From Paramagnetospirillum magneticum AMB-1 (GTDB taxonomy: Bacteria; Pseudomonadota; Alphaproteobacteria; Rhodospirillales; Magnetospirillaceae), in the NCBI RefSeq assembly GCF_000009985.1, contig NC_007626.1:3527943-3591942 (forward strand): DNA of 64,000 nucleotides, written 5' to 3'. The notes beneath the pieces are model-generated. The model did no database searches. It saw only the letters and a program-made list of their open reading frames with translations, and was not told the origin of the DNA. The position numbers were made by a program, and so were the translations under genes. Of the stretch, positions 1-8,540 are shown piece after piece. Position 1 is the stretch's first letter. Each line of letters opens with the position of its first letter.

Positions 1-386
1 AAGGCGTCGGACAGAAAATCCAGCGACCAGTGTTGGTTCGGCCCCTGCGGGATCGCCATTGGGGCCCGGCAACCCAGGGCTCGCTTGCGGCCACGCCTTG
101 GGCGCACCGCCAGCTTCTCCTCGCGGTACAGCCGCAGCAGCTTCTTACGGTTCATCACCACGCCTTCCCTGGATAGCAGGATGCCCAGACGTCGGAAGCC
201 GAACCGGCGACGCTCTGCCGCCAGTTCGCGCAATCGCGCCCGGATCGGCGCGTCGTCGGGACGACACGACCGATACCGCATCACTCGCCGGGAAATCCCC
301 ACAATCAAACACGCCCGACGCTCGCTCAGTCCGAACAATTCTCGGACATGGGCGACGACGATCCGCCTGGCGGCGGGCGTCACCAT
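1..386 (-). CDS. IS3-family transposase OrfB (DDE integrase domain), partial
   Basis: The frame opens at an ATG at 386, seven bases inside the OrfA end, and stays open to the window edge (128 codons). Translation shows the IS3 OrfB N-terminal region (ERRACLIVGISRRVMRYR, then RFGFRRLGILLSREG) and reaches QHWSLDF, which holds the first catalytic aspartate of the DDE domain. The rest lies outside the window. It is probably made mainly as an OrfAB fusion through frameshifting on the A-run at about 385-391. Confidence 0.75.
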   Translation of the reverse strand, partial: MVTPAARRIVVAHVRELFGLSERRACLIVGISRRVMRYRSCRPDDAPIRARLRELAAERRRFGFRRLGILLSREGVVMNRKKLLRLYREEKLAVRPRRGRKRALGCRAPMAIPQGPNQHWSLDFLSDA

Positions 387-646
387 TTTTTTGAGGAAAT
401 TTCCTTCAGCACGGCGTTGTCGAGCATGGCTTCGGCCAGCAGTTTCTTCAGCCGAGCGTTTTCGTCCTCAAGCGCCTTTAGCCGCTTGGCCTCCGACACC
501 TCCAGCCCGCCGTACTTGGCCTTCCATTTGTAGAAGGTTGCGCTCGATATGCCGTGCCTGCGGCACACATCCGCTGTCGCCTGACCGGCCTCCTGCTCCT
601 TCAGGATGCCGATGATCTGCTCCTCGCTGAACCGGCTACGCCTCAT
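380..646 (-). CDS. IS3-family transposase OrfA (helix-turn-helix subunit)
   Basis: An 88-residue protein with the OrfA pattern: an N-terminal helix-turn-helix opening RRSRFSEEQIIGILKEQEAG, with YKWKAKYGG after it, and a C-terminal leucine-zipper-like helix (residues about 55-80). It recognises the IS ends and supplies the front half of the OrfAB transposase. It ends SSKKW* at a run of seven A bases (minus strand), where IS3 elements usually shift frame into OrfB. The OrfB start overlaps its last codons. It looks intact. Confidence 0.85.
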   Translation of the reverse strand: MRRSRFSEEQIIGILKEQEAGQATADVCRRHGISSATFYKWKAKYGGLEVSEAKRLKALEDENARLKKLLAEAMLDNAVLKEISSKKW

Positions 647-720
647 CGTTCCGTCTCCTTGATGGGACGGACTCTACCTCAAACTGGCTACATTCGAGGG
701 GAACAGGTCAGAGTCTTGTT

Positions 721-897
721 ATGGACCAGTTTTTCAAGGATGCCGGCAGCGACGAGAAGAAGGATCTCAACTTCAAGGTTCCACCTAACTTTCACGCCGA
801 CTACAAGGCGTTCGCTGCGCAGCATGGCGTTCCGATGTCGGACATCCTCTACCGCTCGTTCCAACTCTTCCGGCTGTCGCTTATCTGGACCCACTGA
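721..897 (+). CDS. small ribbon-helix-helix-like protein next to the IS end
   Basis: A 58-codon frame beginning MDQFFKDAGSDEKK. Residues 15-50 (KDLNFKVPPNFHADYKAFAA, then HGVPMSDILYRSF) fit a ribbon-helix-helix fold, with one beta strand and two helices, as in small plasmid-type repressors and partition accessory proteins. The IS terminus ends only about 10 bases upstream, and I see no good ribosome-binding site outside the IS, so the insertion probably removed its promoter or true start. DNA-binding function is inferred from the pattern only. It may not be expressed. Confidence 0.45.
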   Translation: MDQFFKDAGSDEKKDLNFKVPPNFHADYKAFAAQHGVPMSDILYRSFQLFRLSLIWTH

Positions 898-913
898 TGG
901 CGGCCAGAATCAC

Positions 914-946
914 GGCGGCACGCCCTCAAATGAGTGACGTGCCGCC
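914..946. terminator. hairpin between convergent genes
   Basis: GGCGGCACG at 914-922 pairs with CGTGCCGCC at 938-946, with an inner CTCA/TGAG pairing. It lies between the 721-897 gene and the end of the chemoreceptor gene, the usual place for a bidirectional terminator. No clear T-run follows on either strand, so it may depend on other factors. Confidence 0.5.
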
Positions 947-952
947 AGAAGC

Positions 953-3049
953 CTAAGCGACCTTCTTGGCCTTGAGGTAGTTTGCCAGCTTACCGTCCTC
1001 CATCTGGATGTGGTTGGTCAGCCAGGTCGCAACGTACTCGAACATCTTTGCCGCCGCCGTGGGATCGCCGCTCTGGACCGCGCCCTTGTGGCTCTTGGCG
1101 CGATCGAGGAAGTCACGGTGATGACGGCGATGCTCGTCCAGATGGGGATAGCTGTTCCGGCTCATCACCTCCTCTTCCTCACGGAAGTGACTTCCCATCA
1201 CGGTGTCGATCAGGGTGATCATGCCCTGGCCCGCTTCGGCACCGTTACCCTGGGACATTTTGGCGTACAGTCGGTTCACCTCGTCAAACATCTCCCGGTG
1301 ATGCCTGTCGATATTGCCAATCCCCATGTTCAGGGCGTTGTCCCAGTTCAGAAGTTTCACATCCGACTGGTCAGAGCGAACTTGGTCTAGGAAGCGCCCA
1401 ACCTCGGCGCGAAGGAATTCGGACTGCTGAGACAGGTCGGTGGCTGCAGAATGAATCTGCTCAGCCGCCGCACCGGTATCCCTTGCCGCCTGCTCCACGG
1501 TCACCACGCTGGAAGAAACTTCGGCGGTACCTGCCGCCGCCTGCTCCACGTTACGGGCGATCTCCTGGGTAGCGGCGGCCTGCTCTTCAACTGCCGAGGC
1601 GACAGAGGCGCTAATCTCGCCCATCTCGCTGATCACCTTGGTGATGCCGTCAATGGCGTGGACGGCGTTGTTGGTGCCGTCCTGGACAGCCCTGATCTGA
1701 GAGGCAATCTCCTCAGTGGCCTTGCCGGTCTGAGTGGCGAGGTGTTTCACCTCGTTGGCGACCACGGCAAAGCCCTTGCCCGCATCGCCGGCCCTGGCGG
1801 CCTCGATGGTGGCGTTAAGCGCCAGCAGGTTTGTCTGGCTGGCGATGTCGTTGATCAGGTTGACGATCTCACCGATCTTGTTGGCATTCTCGGACAGCGC
1901 CCGAATCTGCACGTTGGTGTTGGCGGCCTCATCTTGGGCCCTGCTGGCCACGGATTGCGACCGCTCTACCTGCTTGGCGATTTCAGTAATGGAGGATGAC
2001 AGTTCCTCGGTGGCGGCGGCGACAGTTTCCACGTTGGCCGAGGCCTGTTGGGAGGCCGAGGCCACGGTCGTTGCCTGGGCGCTGGTCTCGGCGGCGGTGC
2101 TGGCCATCTGGGTGGAGGACACCTGTAGCTGGGTGGCGGCGGAGGTCACCGTCTGGATCACCTTGCCGACGCTGCCCTCGAACGTGTTGGCGAGCTGGCG
2201 CATGGCGGCTTTGCGCTCCGCCTCGGCACGGGCTTTCTGCGCCTCCTGCTCGGCCTCCATTTCTTTTACGCGAAGAAGCCCTTCCTTAAATACCCCAACA
2301 GCTTTCGCCATCTGGCCAAGTTCATCGCCCCTATCAACGCCAGGGACCTCGGCAGACAGATTGCCAGCGGTCAACTGCTCCATGCAGCCCTTGATGCCAT
2401 TGACTGGACCGGTAATCGAACGTGCAATGACAAAGGCGATGGCGGCACCAAGGGCGAGAGCCAAACCTCCAAGGGTCAAGCTGAAATTGATCTTTTGACT
2501 GGCACTCGCCTTTCCCTCCTCATACTCCTCCTTTGCAATTCGCTCCTGCAACTCGATATTGGCAACAATCTGCTCATCAAGGTGCATGAACTTCTGTAGC
2601 GCAGGCCCATTTGCCAGGGATGTCGCCTTGTCGGGGTCATTTGCCTTTAGGAGTTCGATGACCTTGTTTTTTTCAGAGAGATAATCCGGGAGTGCTGTCT
2701 TGATCTTGTCAGCAATGACTTTCTCCTCTGCCGCAAGTTCTGTTGTAAGATAGGCCTTCCACTCCTTGTTTATAATCTCTTCCGCATCGGCAATTTGTGC
2801 CACCATGGTGGCGTCATATGCATTCAGATCGAGCATCTTGAGAAGGCGCACCCGAATACGGAAAAGGTTTCGCTGCATAGTTCCCAATTGGACAAGGCAA
2901 ACCGTCCGATCCTCGTAAACCGTATGAAGGCTGTTTAGGATACTCAACATACCGCTCCGTCCGAGAAATATCGTAGTGACGAGAGCGATACAGAGTACTC
3001 CAGTCAGGATCGACAGGCGCATCGAGATGCGGAGATTGGATAGTGACAT
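953..3049 (-). CDS. methyl-accepting chemotaxis protein with C-terminal hemerythrin domain
   Basis: A 698-residue chemoreceptor. TM1 is at about residues 12-32, a helical sensor region (4HB-like) follows to 186, TM2 is at 188-210, then HAMP, then the signalling coiled coil with the conserved tip around [20 protein letters not shown]. The last 130 residues are a hemerythrin domain with di-iron ligands visible in order: [24 protein letters not shown] and HIQMED. Hemerythrin domains bind O2, so it probably reports oxygen or redox state to the flagellar motor through CheA/CheW. I chose the ATG at 3049 because [13 protein letters not shown] directly precedes TM1; a longer frame reaches 3115. A palindrome at 3099 lies just upstream. 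Confidence 0.93.
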   Translation of the reverse strand: MSLSNLRISMRLSILTGVLCIALVTTIFLGRSGMLSILNSLHTVYEDRTVCLVQLGTMQRNLFRIRVRLLKMLDLNAYDATMVAQIADAEEIINKEWKAYLTTELAAEEKVIADKIKTALPDYLSEKNKVIELLKANDPDKATSLANGPALQKFMHLDEQIVANIELQERIAKEEYEEGKASASQKINFSLTLGGLALALGAAIAFVIARSITGPVNGIKGCMEQLTAGNLSAEVPGVDRGDELGQMAKAVGVFKEGLLRVKEMEAEQEAQKARAEAERKAAMRQLANTFEGSVGKVIQTVTSAATQLQVSSTQMASTAAETSAQATTVASASQQASANVETVAAATEELSSSITEIAKQVERSQSVASRAQDEAANTNVQIRALSENANKIGEIVNLINDIASQTNLLALNATIEAARAGDAGKGFAVVANEVKHLATQTGKATEEIASQIRAVQDGTNNAVHAIDGITKVISEMGEISASVASAVEEQAAATQEIARNVEQAAAGTAEVSSSVVTVEQAARDTGAAAEQIHSAATDLSQQSEFLRAEVGRFLDQVRSDQSDVKLLNWDNALNMGIGNIDRHHREMFDEVNRLYAKMSQGNGAEAGQGMITLIDTVMGSHFREEEEVMSRNSYPHLDEHRRHHRDFLDRAKSHKGAVQSGDPTAAAKMFEYVATWLTNHIQMEDGKLANYLKAKKVA

Positions 3050-3098
3050 GGCGCGCCCCCAAATTCGGATTGGACCTCGAACAAGGATCCTATCCAAT

Positions 3099-3112
3099 TT
3101 GGCATATGCCAA
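3099..3112. promoter_or_regulatory. palindromic operator candidate upstream of the chemoreceptor
   Basis: TTGGCATATGCCAA is a perfect 14-bp palindrome 50 bases upstream of the chosen start. A degenerate relative, TTGGTATATCATATGGCATA, lies at about 3180-3200. The position and symmetry suggest a dimeric regulator site, which is inference. Confidence 0.4.
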
Positions 3113-3302
3113 CAATATGTGATCGATGCAGCTCAGCCCTCTGTCCAGTGGGACATTTCATGCCGCAAGGGGATGACGCTTTGGTATATCATATGGCATA
3201 ATGTAGCACTACCTTCGTATTGCTGCCATTGGCGAGCCGCTGGAGGTCTCAACGCGGGTAGGCGGTTGATTTCTGCGCGCTTTCTCTCAGAGGAGACTGG
3301 CC

Positions 3303-3521
3303 GTGTGCGAGGTCCTTAATGCCGCGCCTGTTAGCGTGAAGGCTGCCATTCTTCCGATTCTGGTGGAGTCACCATTTACTTCGGCTATCGCGTGCTGCGC
3401 GGAGTTGGAGCGAAGAGGGGGCGACTTACGCTTGATCGCCGAGATACGTCAGTGGGCGATTGAAAACTGCCAGGGCTGTTGTGTGTGCAATGCAACTGCC
3501 GGCCCTCTTCATATGTCATGA
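3303..3521 (+). CDS. hypothetical small protein, cysteine-rich C-terminus
   Basis: A 72-codon frame starting at GTG, with AGAGGAGA about seven bases upstream. The product begins MCEVLNAAPVSVKAAILP and ends with a cluster of cysteines (NCQGCCVCNA). I recognise no family. The good ribosome-binding site is the main support. It sits alone between the chemoreceptor promoter and the tRNA gene, so it may be a chance frame. Confidence 0.3.
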   Translation: MCEVLNAAPVSVKAAILPILVESPFTSAIACCAELERRGGDLRLIAEIRQWAIENCQGCCVCNATAGPLHMS

Positions 3522-3733
3522 TACGCTTCATATTTCAGATCTGTAATTCCCTCCCCAGCTGCTTTGGCTCGATGGCGATTTCGGCGGCCACACTCCCGGC
3601 ACACGGCGCAGCCTGTAGGATTCGAACCGACGACCGAGGCCGAGGGAGGGTGTTGCTCCGATCAGCACCTTCCCCCTTCCCACACCGGCGGCCTTGCGCT
3701 ATAAACCTCGCCTCTCGTTTACCCGAGACCCGC

Positions 3734-3810
<77 letters not shown>

Positions 3811-3941
3811 ATTTCTCTATATTTTCAATATGTTATGATGCGCCCCAGGAGCGAGGGGGTAAGCATTTTGTCTTGCGTCCCCAAAGCGCCCCCAAAATAT
3901 GACCAGTTAAGCCAACGACAATCTTGTTCAACGAGTATCGA

Positions 3942-4553
3942 TCACTCGCGATCTTGATCATGCTGGTCCAACCATCGGCGCATCTCCACCGGCGCTTGGC
4001 GAGGGCCGACCTGACACAAACAAACGGGCACTTCAATCCAGTCATCTGCGATATCGAGCAAATGGTCGCCCCCCTGGATCACGGCACCTCCGACGGTCAC
4101 CACGTATTTTTCATCGTCGGTCATTTTAAACCTGACCGCGAAATCCTCAATGTCGTCGGCCGTAATGTAGTATGTGGTTTTCACCGGATACTTGGTGTCT
4201 CGCTCCTGTGGAGCGCTTTCAGATGGAGGCAGAGTCGACCGAATCATCTCAATATCATCGGGTGCGGTTGACCAGAGGGTAAATGCACCATATCCAAGGC
4301 GGCTATTAAACACCGCGTCGAGGTGCTTGGGGGTGACCTCTCCGCCGCCGTTATCCGTGACGGCAATCCTGCCTTTGCATTTGGCCAAATGGCTCTGAAA
4401 GTAGGTGTAGCCTTCCTCATCAGCGGCCAATGTGATGCGCCACGGGTATTGCTTCCCCAGCGCTTTAAGCCGCCTTTCCATGGCGGCCTCGGGGCGATCC
4501 TGTCGGCGACCGACAAATATTCGGCAATTATCGTTATTAAATACTTTATTCAT
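3942..4553 (-). CDS. hypothetical protein, AT-rich island gene
   Basis: 203 residues from the ATG at 4553, chosen because GGAGG lies eight bases upstream; a longer frame to 4679 lacks this. The product begins MNKVFNNDNCRIFVGRRQDR, is acidic and soluble, and has no signal peptide or membrane segment. The middle (KCKGRIAVTDNGGGEVTPKH) and end (DDEKYVVTVGGAVIQGGDH) give no family I can name. It is the first gene inside the island and points toward the tRNA. Function unknown. Confidence 0.6.
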   Translation of the reverse strand: MNKVFNNDNCRIFVGRRQDRPEAAMERRLKALGKQYPWRITLAADEEGYTYFQSHLAKCKGRIAVTDNGGGEVTPKHLDAVFNSRLGYGAFTLWSTAPDDIEMIRSTLPPSESAPQERDTKYPVKTTYYITADDIEDFAVRFKMTDDEKYVVTVGGAVIQGGDHLLDIADDWIEVPVCLCQVGPRQAPVEMRRWLDQHDQDRE

Positions 4554-4820
4554 GTCCAACCTCCAAATATATATTCGCTCAACAAAGCATCGATGTGCCT
4601 GCCCAGCGCATAATGCAATTATTGCATCACAATGATTATTTATGCAGGCACACATATTTTGTGCGACATGCGTATTCATCGCAATGAGAGGCGAGTATTT
4701 ATTGGTGATAGAATTATTGCTTTACGGCTTATCCCCTTCCCTCCGGTAACCACCACACCCAGGGGTGCTGAGGCTCGACATCCCCGCTGATCCGGGTGAC
4801 GATGGCGGAGGAGAGGCTGC

Positions 4821-5147
4821 ATGTGGACCATTCCGACCTACATCCTGGCCGCGTTCGCGGAGATCGGCGGCTGTTTTGCCTTCTGGGCGTGGCTGCGCCT
4901 GGATAAGTCGCCGCTGTGGCTGGTGCCCGGCATGGCCAGCCTCGGCCTTTTCGCCTGGGCGCTCACCCGCATAGACGCCGACTTCGCCGGGCGCGCCTAC
5001 GCGGCCTACGGCGGCATCTACATCCTGGCATCGCTGATCTGGATGTGGGCGGTAGAGGGCACTCGCCCCGACCGCTGGGACACCATCGGCGCGGCGATCT
5101 GTGTCGTCGGCGCCATGGTCATCATCTTCGGGCCGCGTAGCACCTAA
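4821..5147 (+). CDS. YnfA/UPF0060 family small inner-membrane protein
   Basis: 108 residues with four predicted membrane helices: residues 5-25, 33-48, 61-78 and 88-104. It matches the UPF0060 pattern: an [13 protein letters not shown] opening, [11 protein letters not shown] in the middle, and a C-terminal DRWDTIGA ... IIFGPR. The family is a short multidrug-transporter-like membrane protein of uncertain role, and length is typical. It is more GC-rich than its island neighbours, so it may have a separate origin. Confidence 0.88.
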   Translation: MWTIPTYILAAFAEIGGCFAFWAWLRLDKSPLWLVPGMASLGLFAWALTRIDADFAGRAYAAYGGIYILASLIWMWAVEGTRPDRWDTIGAAICVVGAMVIIFGPRST

Positions 5148-5349
5148 TCGATCAGCGGCAACATCCCGTCCGCCACCCTGGCGTTTAAGCTGGACGGGCG
5201 GGCACGGCACCGCTCAGAGACCGAAGGAAATTGGCTGCATAAATAGGCATTGATGGGCGCCGCCGAGGCGATACGCAAAGGTGCGTGCCAATGAAGAAGC
5301 GCACTCATGCGGTTTATTAAACACAACAAACAATAAGGAGGTGAAAAAA

Positions 5350-6126
5350 ATGCAAGTTATGAAAATTACAGTTGATAGCAAGAGAAGGGATGCTGCATGC
5401 CATTGGTTACGAAAACATTTTGGCGGAAAGTCATATGAATCATGGTTCCAGAAAATGCCCCACATAGGGCGCTATGGCGAACTCGTGGATGACTTCTATA
5501 TAGCAGCAGAAAATAAAAGGTATCTATCATTTTTCCGAATGAAGTTTTCTGATCACAGCGTTGAAATTGTTGATCTGACGCCGCAACTACGAACGCTTTG
5601 TAATATTGTATATATTGATGATGTGCTCCACATCGCAGGCGGCCCTCCTCCCAGCAATGCGGAAGTCAAATACTTTTGTCATATGCAGCCACTATCACTT
5701 GACCACTTAACCAACCTATCTGAAAAGATCAAGGCTATCGCCGATCTGTGGACAGCTTTTCCGGCAAAGGAAAACGATGTCAATTTAATTGCAGAATGCT
5801 TCAGAGAGATTGTGTCAAAAAATGCACTTAAAAATGTTGATGTTGATCGGATGCTGCTGAGAATTAAAAGGAAGCTTCATCAGTATATTCACTACAACAA
5901 TCCAGAAAAACTGCTCTGGCAGATTGGGTGGCAGCTAACTGATAACCTGATATTTGACTGGGCACATTCTCTTGAAATCATGATGCATGTCGTTGCCCTT
6001 GTCCGCCCGTTTAAAATGCTCGGCGGGATCAATTTCCAGGTCAAAGAGTATCAACGTAAAACATGGCGGCTGACATCACCAAAAATGCCCGCTCACTTGA
6101 AATCCATCAGTGGTGCTGCTGCATAA
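5350..6126 (+). CDS. hypothetical protein, AT-rich island gene
   Basis: 258 residues. I chose the ATG at 5350 because AAGGAGGTG lies eight bases upstream. The sequence starts MQVMKITVDSKRRDAACHW and ends with a basic tail (KTWRLTSPKMPAHLK). It is mixed helical, with no signal peptide and no membrane segment. Base composition is clearly more AT-rich than the backbone. I recognise no family. A copy of TGCATAAATAGG lies upstream at 5236, and another follows the stop codon, ahead of the next gene. Confidence 0.6.
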   Translation: MQVMKITVDSKRRDAACHWLRKHFGGKSYESWFQKMPHIGRYGELVDDFYIAAENKRYLSFFRMKFSDHSVEIVDLTPQLRTLCNIVYIDDVLHIAGGPPPSNAEVKYFCHMQPLSLDHLTNLSEKIKAIADLWTAFPAKENDVNLIAECFREIVSKNALKNVDVDRMLLRIKRKLHQYIHYNNPEKLLWQIGWQLTDNLIFDWAHSLEIMMHVVALVRPFKMLGGINFQVKEYQRKTWRLTSPKMPAHLKSISGAAA

Positions 6127-6157
6127 ATAGGTAGTAGGCCATATGGAGGTGATGAAT

Positions 6158-6379
6158 ATGAGATTGAATGAACTAATGATTTCTGCCGCTGATGCGGTGT
6201 CTGTTGAGAGAAAATATCAATGCGATAATTCGTTTTTAGGAGATGATGCTGAGTTGGGCTCTGGTCTATTGGAAGTTCTTGACACTATTAAAGCTGCGAC
6301 GCATTGGACAGAACATTTGGTGAGTTTGCTCATTATGCGTGCCAACCGACGGGTGATAGATCGCGGTCCATCCAAGTGA
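6158..6379 (+). CDS. hypothetical small protein
   Basis: 73 residues from the ATG at 6158. Upstream ATGs at 6143 and 6152 belong to or flank the ribosome-binding stretch ATGGAGGTG. The product is MRLNELMISAADAVSVERKY..., mostly helical and acidic in the middle. It lies 31 bases downstream of the 5350-6126 gene with TGCATAAATAGG (6120) between, so it may have its own promoter. No family recognised. Confidence 0.4.
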   Translation: MRLNELMISAADAVSVERKYQCDNSFLGDDAELGSGLLEVLDTIKAATHWTEHLVSLLIMRANRRVIDRGPSK

Positions 6380-6442
6380 AATAACTACATGCCTAAATAC
6401 CTCTGTCGTCAGTTCCAATTTTCGACGAAAGAGGTGGTCACT

Positions 6443-6643
6443 ATGAATATATGTATCGCATTGAATACTTTTACTTGTGCTGCGCCACCTCCCAGCACAT
6501 GGCTCCTGGCGTATTGGAACGCGCCAGGGGCATTTTTTGAGGTGGTCACATGGAAAAGAATATATCGCAGCCAGCAATTGGTTCAAAAAGCAAACTCCCG
6601 AGAAGTTGGCAGTTTTTTCGTTCGGTTGAGCGGTCAAAATTAG
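6443..6643 (+). CDS. possible small overlapping ORF
   Basis: A 66-codon frame (MNICIALNTFTCAAPPPSTW...) preceded by GAGGTGGTCACT. The same ribosome-binding block, GAGGTGGTCAC, recurs ahead of the next gene at 6550, which this frame overlaps by 94 bases in another register. It could be a leader or coupling peptide for that gene, or a chance frame. Only the duplicated ribosome-binding site supports it. Confidence 0.25.
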   Translation: MNICIALNTFTCAAPPPSTWLLAYWNAPGAFFEVVTWKRIYRSQQLVQKANSREVGSFFVRLSGQN

Positions 6644-7224
6644 CGTTTGCCACTATAATTATCAGCGGGATACGCGTCAGCCAGAGCGCTTCAGAGGCGG
6701 AGATTGAGTCTAAAATCGGGGCGGAAATTGAGCTATTTAAGTCAGATTGGGCAAGTCTAACCAAGAGCCGTCGTTTGCCCGGCCTACGATTTCGTGGTGC
6801 GTTTGAGTTTGATTTATCAAGAAGCCGGGATGTTCACGGTCACCGAGAATCACTATTTAGCGATATGGGCGTTCAACCACTCGTGGGCGATGACATTATC
6901 ATCAATCTGCATGTCCACATGCTGATAGCGTGTAGTCGGTGCGATGCAGATAATCTTTCAGAAGAATTGCGGCGAAAATGGCCGGGACGGTGGCGGGTGG
7001 TCGTCAAGTCATTGTTTGAAAATCAATCAACTGACGAGGCAGTCAGCAATATATATGGCTATATTAACAAACAAATATGCCGATATGCATCTGGTGGAAT
7101 TGGCGATATCCCAGTCACCTTTGGGAATGACTGGGAGCCTGTTTGGTTAAAAAAGATTGGTAGACTTTATAAATGTATGTCACTTGAGTTTAGATCATCT
7201 GACAGATGGTTGTATAATATATAA
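6550..7224 (+). CDS. unrecognised protein with HUH-endonuclease-like motifs
   Basis: 224 residues, start set by GAGGTGG upstream. A strand-like segment (LAFATIIISGIRV, about 31-43) comes first. Hydrophobic residues then lead into H121-V-H123 (IIINLHVHMLIA), which resembles motif II of rolling-circle Rep and HUH relaxases. Last is Y169-G-Y171-I-N-K174 (SNIYGYINKQICRYA), which resembles the catalytic Tyr/Lys motif III. Spacing of about 48 residues between H-x-H and YxxK is reasonable for Rep-like proteins. The family is not one I can name, so nicking activity is inference. It would fit initiation of replication or transfer of the island. Confidence 0.5.
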   Translation: MEKNISQPAIGSKSKLPRSWQFFRSVERSKLAFATIIISGIRVSQSASEAEIESKIGAEIELFKSDWASLTKSRRLPGLRFRGAFEFDLSRSRDVHGHRESLFSDMGVQPLVGDDIIINLHVHMLIACSRCDADNLSEELRRKWPGRWRVVVKSLFENQSTDEAVSNIYGYINKQICRYASGGIGDIPVTFGNDWEPVWLKKIGRLYKCMSLEFRSSDRWLYNI

Positions 7225-7362
7225 CTACAAGACCATGAATGCCTGATCACAGCTAATATAATTACACAAACATGTCGCATATGTATAATTGCTAATAAAT
7301 AATATTCTGCATCGTGCTGCCTGCATAAATATTACTACAACATCATATGCAGGAGGCATTCT

Positions 7363-7701
7363 ATGCTAAATCTTAAAGATATTTACGATGAACTTCACTC
7401 TCTCGGGGTGGTTGGGTCGGGTCGCAGCTTTGGTGATTTTGCAAATCGCAGCCAAAGTTATTTGAGTTCATCCCTGTCCCGTTGCCGCCGCCCATCTGCC
7501 GAGGTTCTTCTGGCCCTGATACAGAACATCAACGATTGCCTCGACGCCACTATCGAGGCTGCGGCACTGTCCAAAAGCGATGAAGATCGAGGCGAATACG
7601 AGCATGGAATCAATGGGTTAAAGGTTTTAGAAGCCAGAGTATGGGGAGAAATATGGCAACGGGCCGGTAGCCGAAATGGCTATTCGGCCAGCAACCGGTA
7701 A
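7363..7701 (+). CDS. small putative DNA-binding partner protein of a serine recombinase
   Basis: 112 residues, start supported by GCAGGAGG seven bases upstream. Residues 1-66 (IYDELHSLGVVGSGRSFGDF, then SLSRCRRPSAEVLLALIQNI) look like a helix-turn-helix fold. They are clearly homologous to the protein starting at 63789 (LYNECRDLG...RSFSRMFGR...LARGRRPTTGALVAF). Both genes adjoin a serine recombinase. Here the last 22 bases overlap the 3' end of the recombinase on the other strand. I cannot name the family. A role in controlling or assisting the recombinase is inferred from the repeated pairing. Confidence 0.65.
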   Translation: MLNLKDIYDELHSLGVVGSGRSFGDFANRSQSYLSSSLSRCRRPSAEVLLALIQNINDCLDATIEAAALSKSDEDRGEYEHGINGLKVLEARVWGEIWQRAGSRNGYSASNR

Positions 7702-8225
7702 ACGCTGGCCCGCCCGACCCCCAGCTTGCGGGCGATGGCAGCCGCCCCAAGCCCCTCGTCCTTCAGGGCACGGATTTCCTCGGGCTTTATCGTCGGGCGG
7801 CGGCCCTTGTATTTGCCTTCGGCCTTGGCCTTGGCGATACCCTCCCGCTGGCGCTCCAACATGATTTCTCGTTCCCACGCACCGATCCCGCCAAGCAAGG
7901 TAAGCATAAGCCGTCCCGTCGGCGTGCTTGTGTCCATCGCCATGTTGAGAACCCGCAGGGCCACCTTCTTCTGTTCCAGATATTCGGTGATCTGGAGGAG
8001 ATGAGGGACGGATCGGGCCAGCCGATCCAACTTGCTCACCATCAGGACATCGCCCTCTCGGACAAACTCCAGAGCGGCAGCAAGCTGGTCGCGAGCAGCA
8101 ACATCCACGGACGAAACTTGCTCCGTGAAGATTTTTTCGCAACCGGCAGCTTCCAGGTCTCGGTACTGGGCATCAAGGCCGGCCCGCTGATCAAGAGTGG
8201 ATGTTCTCGCATATCCGATCAGCAT
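7680..8225 (-). CDS. serine recombinase (resolvase/invertase family)
   Basis: 181 residues, typical of small resolvases such as TnpR and Hin. The catalytic serine is Ser9 in IGYARTST; the recombinase signature DGDVLMVSKLDRLARS appears here as EGDVLMVSKLDRLARS. The E-helix region (LTLLGGIGAWEREIMLERQ) and a C-terminal helix-turn-helix (GLGAAAIARKLGVGRASVYR, 157-176) are present. It catalyses site-specific strand exchange by a phosphoserine intermediate. It looks complete. Candidate binding sites lie just upstream at 8270-8304. No transposase is adjacent, so it may resolve or invert island DNA. Confidence 0.92.
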   Translation of the reverse strand: MLIGYARTSTLDQRAGLDAQYRDLEAAGCEKIFTEQVSSVDVAARDQLAAALEFVREGDVLMVSKLDRLARSVPHLLQITEYLEQKKVALRVLNMAMDTSTPTGRLMLTLLGGIGAWEREIMLERQREGIAKAKAEGKYKGRRPTIKPEEIRALKDEGLGAAAIARKLGVGRASVYRLLAE

Positions 8226-8269
8226 AGCGGCCTCATGTCTTGTTTGTATTTAAGAAGCATATGGGAATA

Positions 8270-8304
8270 TGTCTCAAATGTCAAATTGGCACATATACGA
8301 GACA
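8270..8304. promoter_or_regulatory. candidate res/crossover site upstream of the recombinase
   Basis: TGTCTC (8270-8275) and GAGACA (8299-8304) are inverted 23 bases apart, within an AT-rich tract 45-80 bases upstream of the recombinase start. This is the usual location for resolvase subsites. Similar TTTTGAGA elements occur upstream of the second recombinase. Confidence 0.35.
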
Positions 8305-8540
8305 CTTATTTGGGCGGATTTCGGTGCCTTGCTGAACCTTGCTCATGCGAGACGCGGGGTTTCATGTCCCTGGCACAGGCGCAGCAGCGCCTTTGCCGCC
8401 TGAGCTTCGGTGGGCTTGGTCGAATTGATCAGGCTGCCGCAGAGGCATCGGTGGCGGGTAACCCGCTATAAGCCTGAACTAACCAAATCATTCACTCAAT
8501 GGGCGTCGTCATGCCCATTGCGAACAGGAGAAATGTAGTC
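8305..8540. other. intergenic region with a possible coding remnant
   Basis: No complete gene is seen. On the minus strand about 40 codons (8336-8460) read like a protein C-terminus (HRCLCGSLINSTKPTEAQ, then LLRLCQGHETPRLA*) but lack a start codon and follow a stop. It could be a fragment left by rearrangement or chance. Confidence 0.25.

Larger units (their letters stand above)
1..710 (-). mobile_element. IS3-family insertion sequence, 5' portion (runs off the left edge)
   Basis: The element reads leftward: a short OrfA followed by an overlapping OrfB that runs off the window. The outer end lies near 710, where the minus strand begins 5'-TGACCTGTTCCCC, a terminus that starts with TG and resembles IS407-group ends. 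That group assignment is from memory. The far end is outside the window, so completeness and target duplication cannot be judged. Confidence 0.75.
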
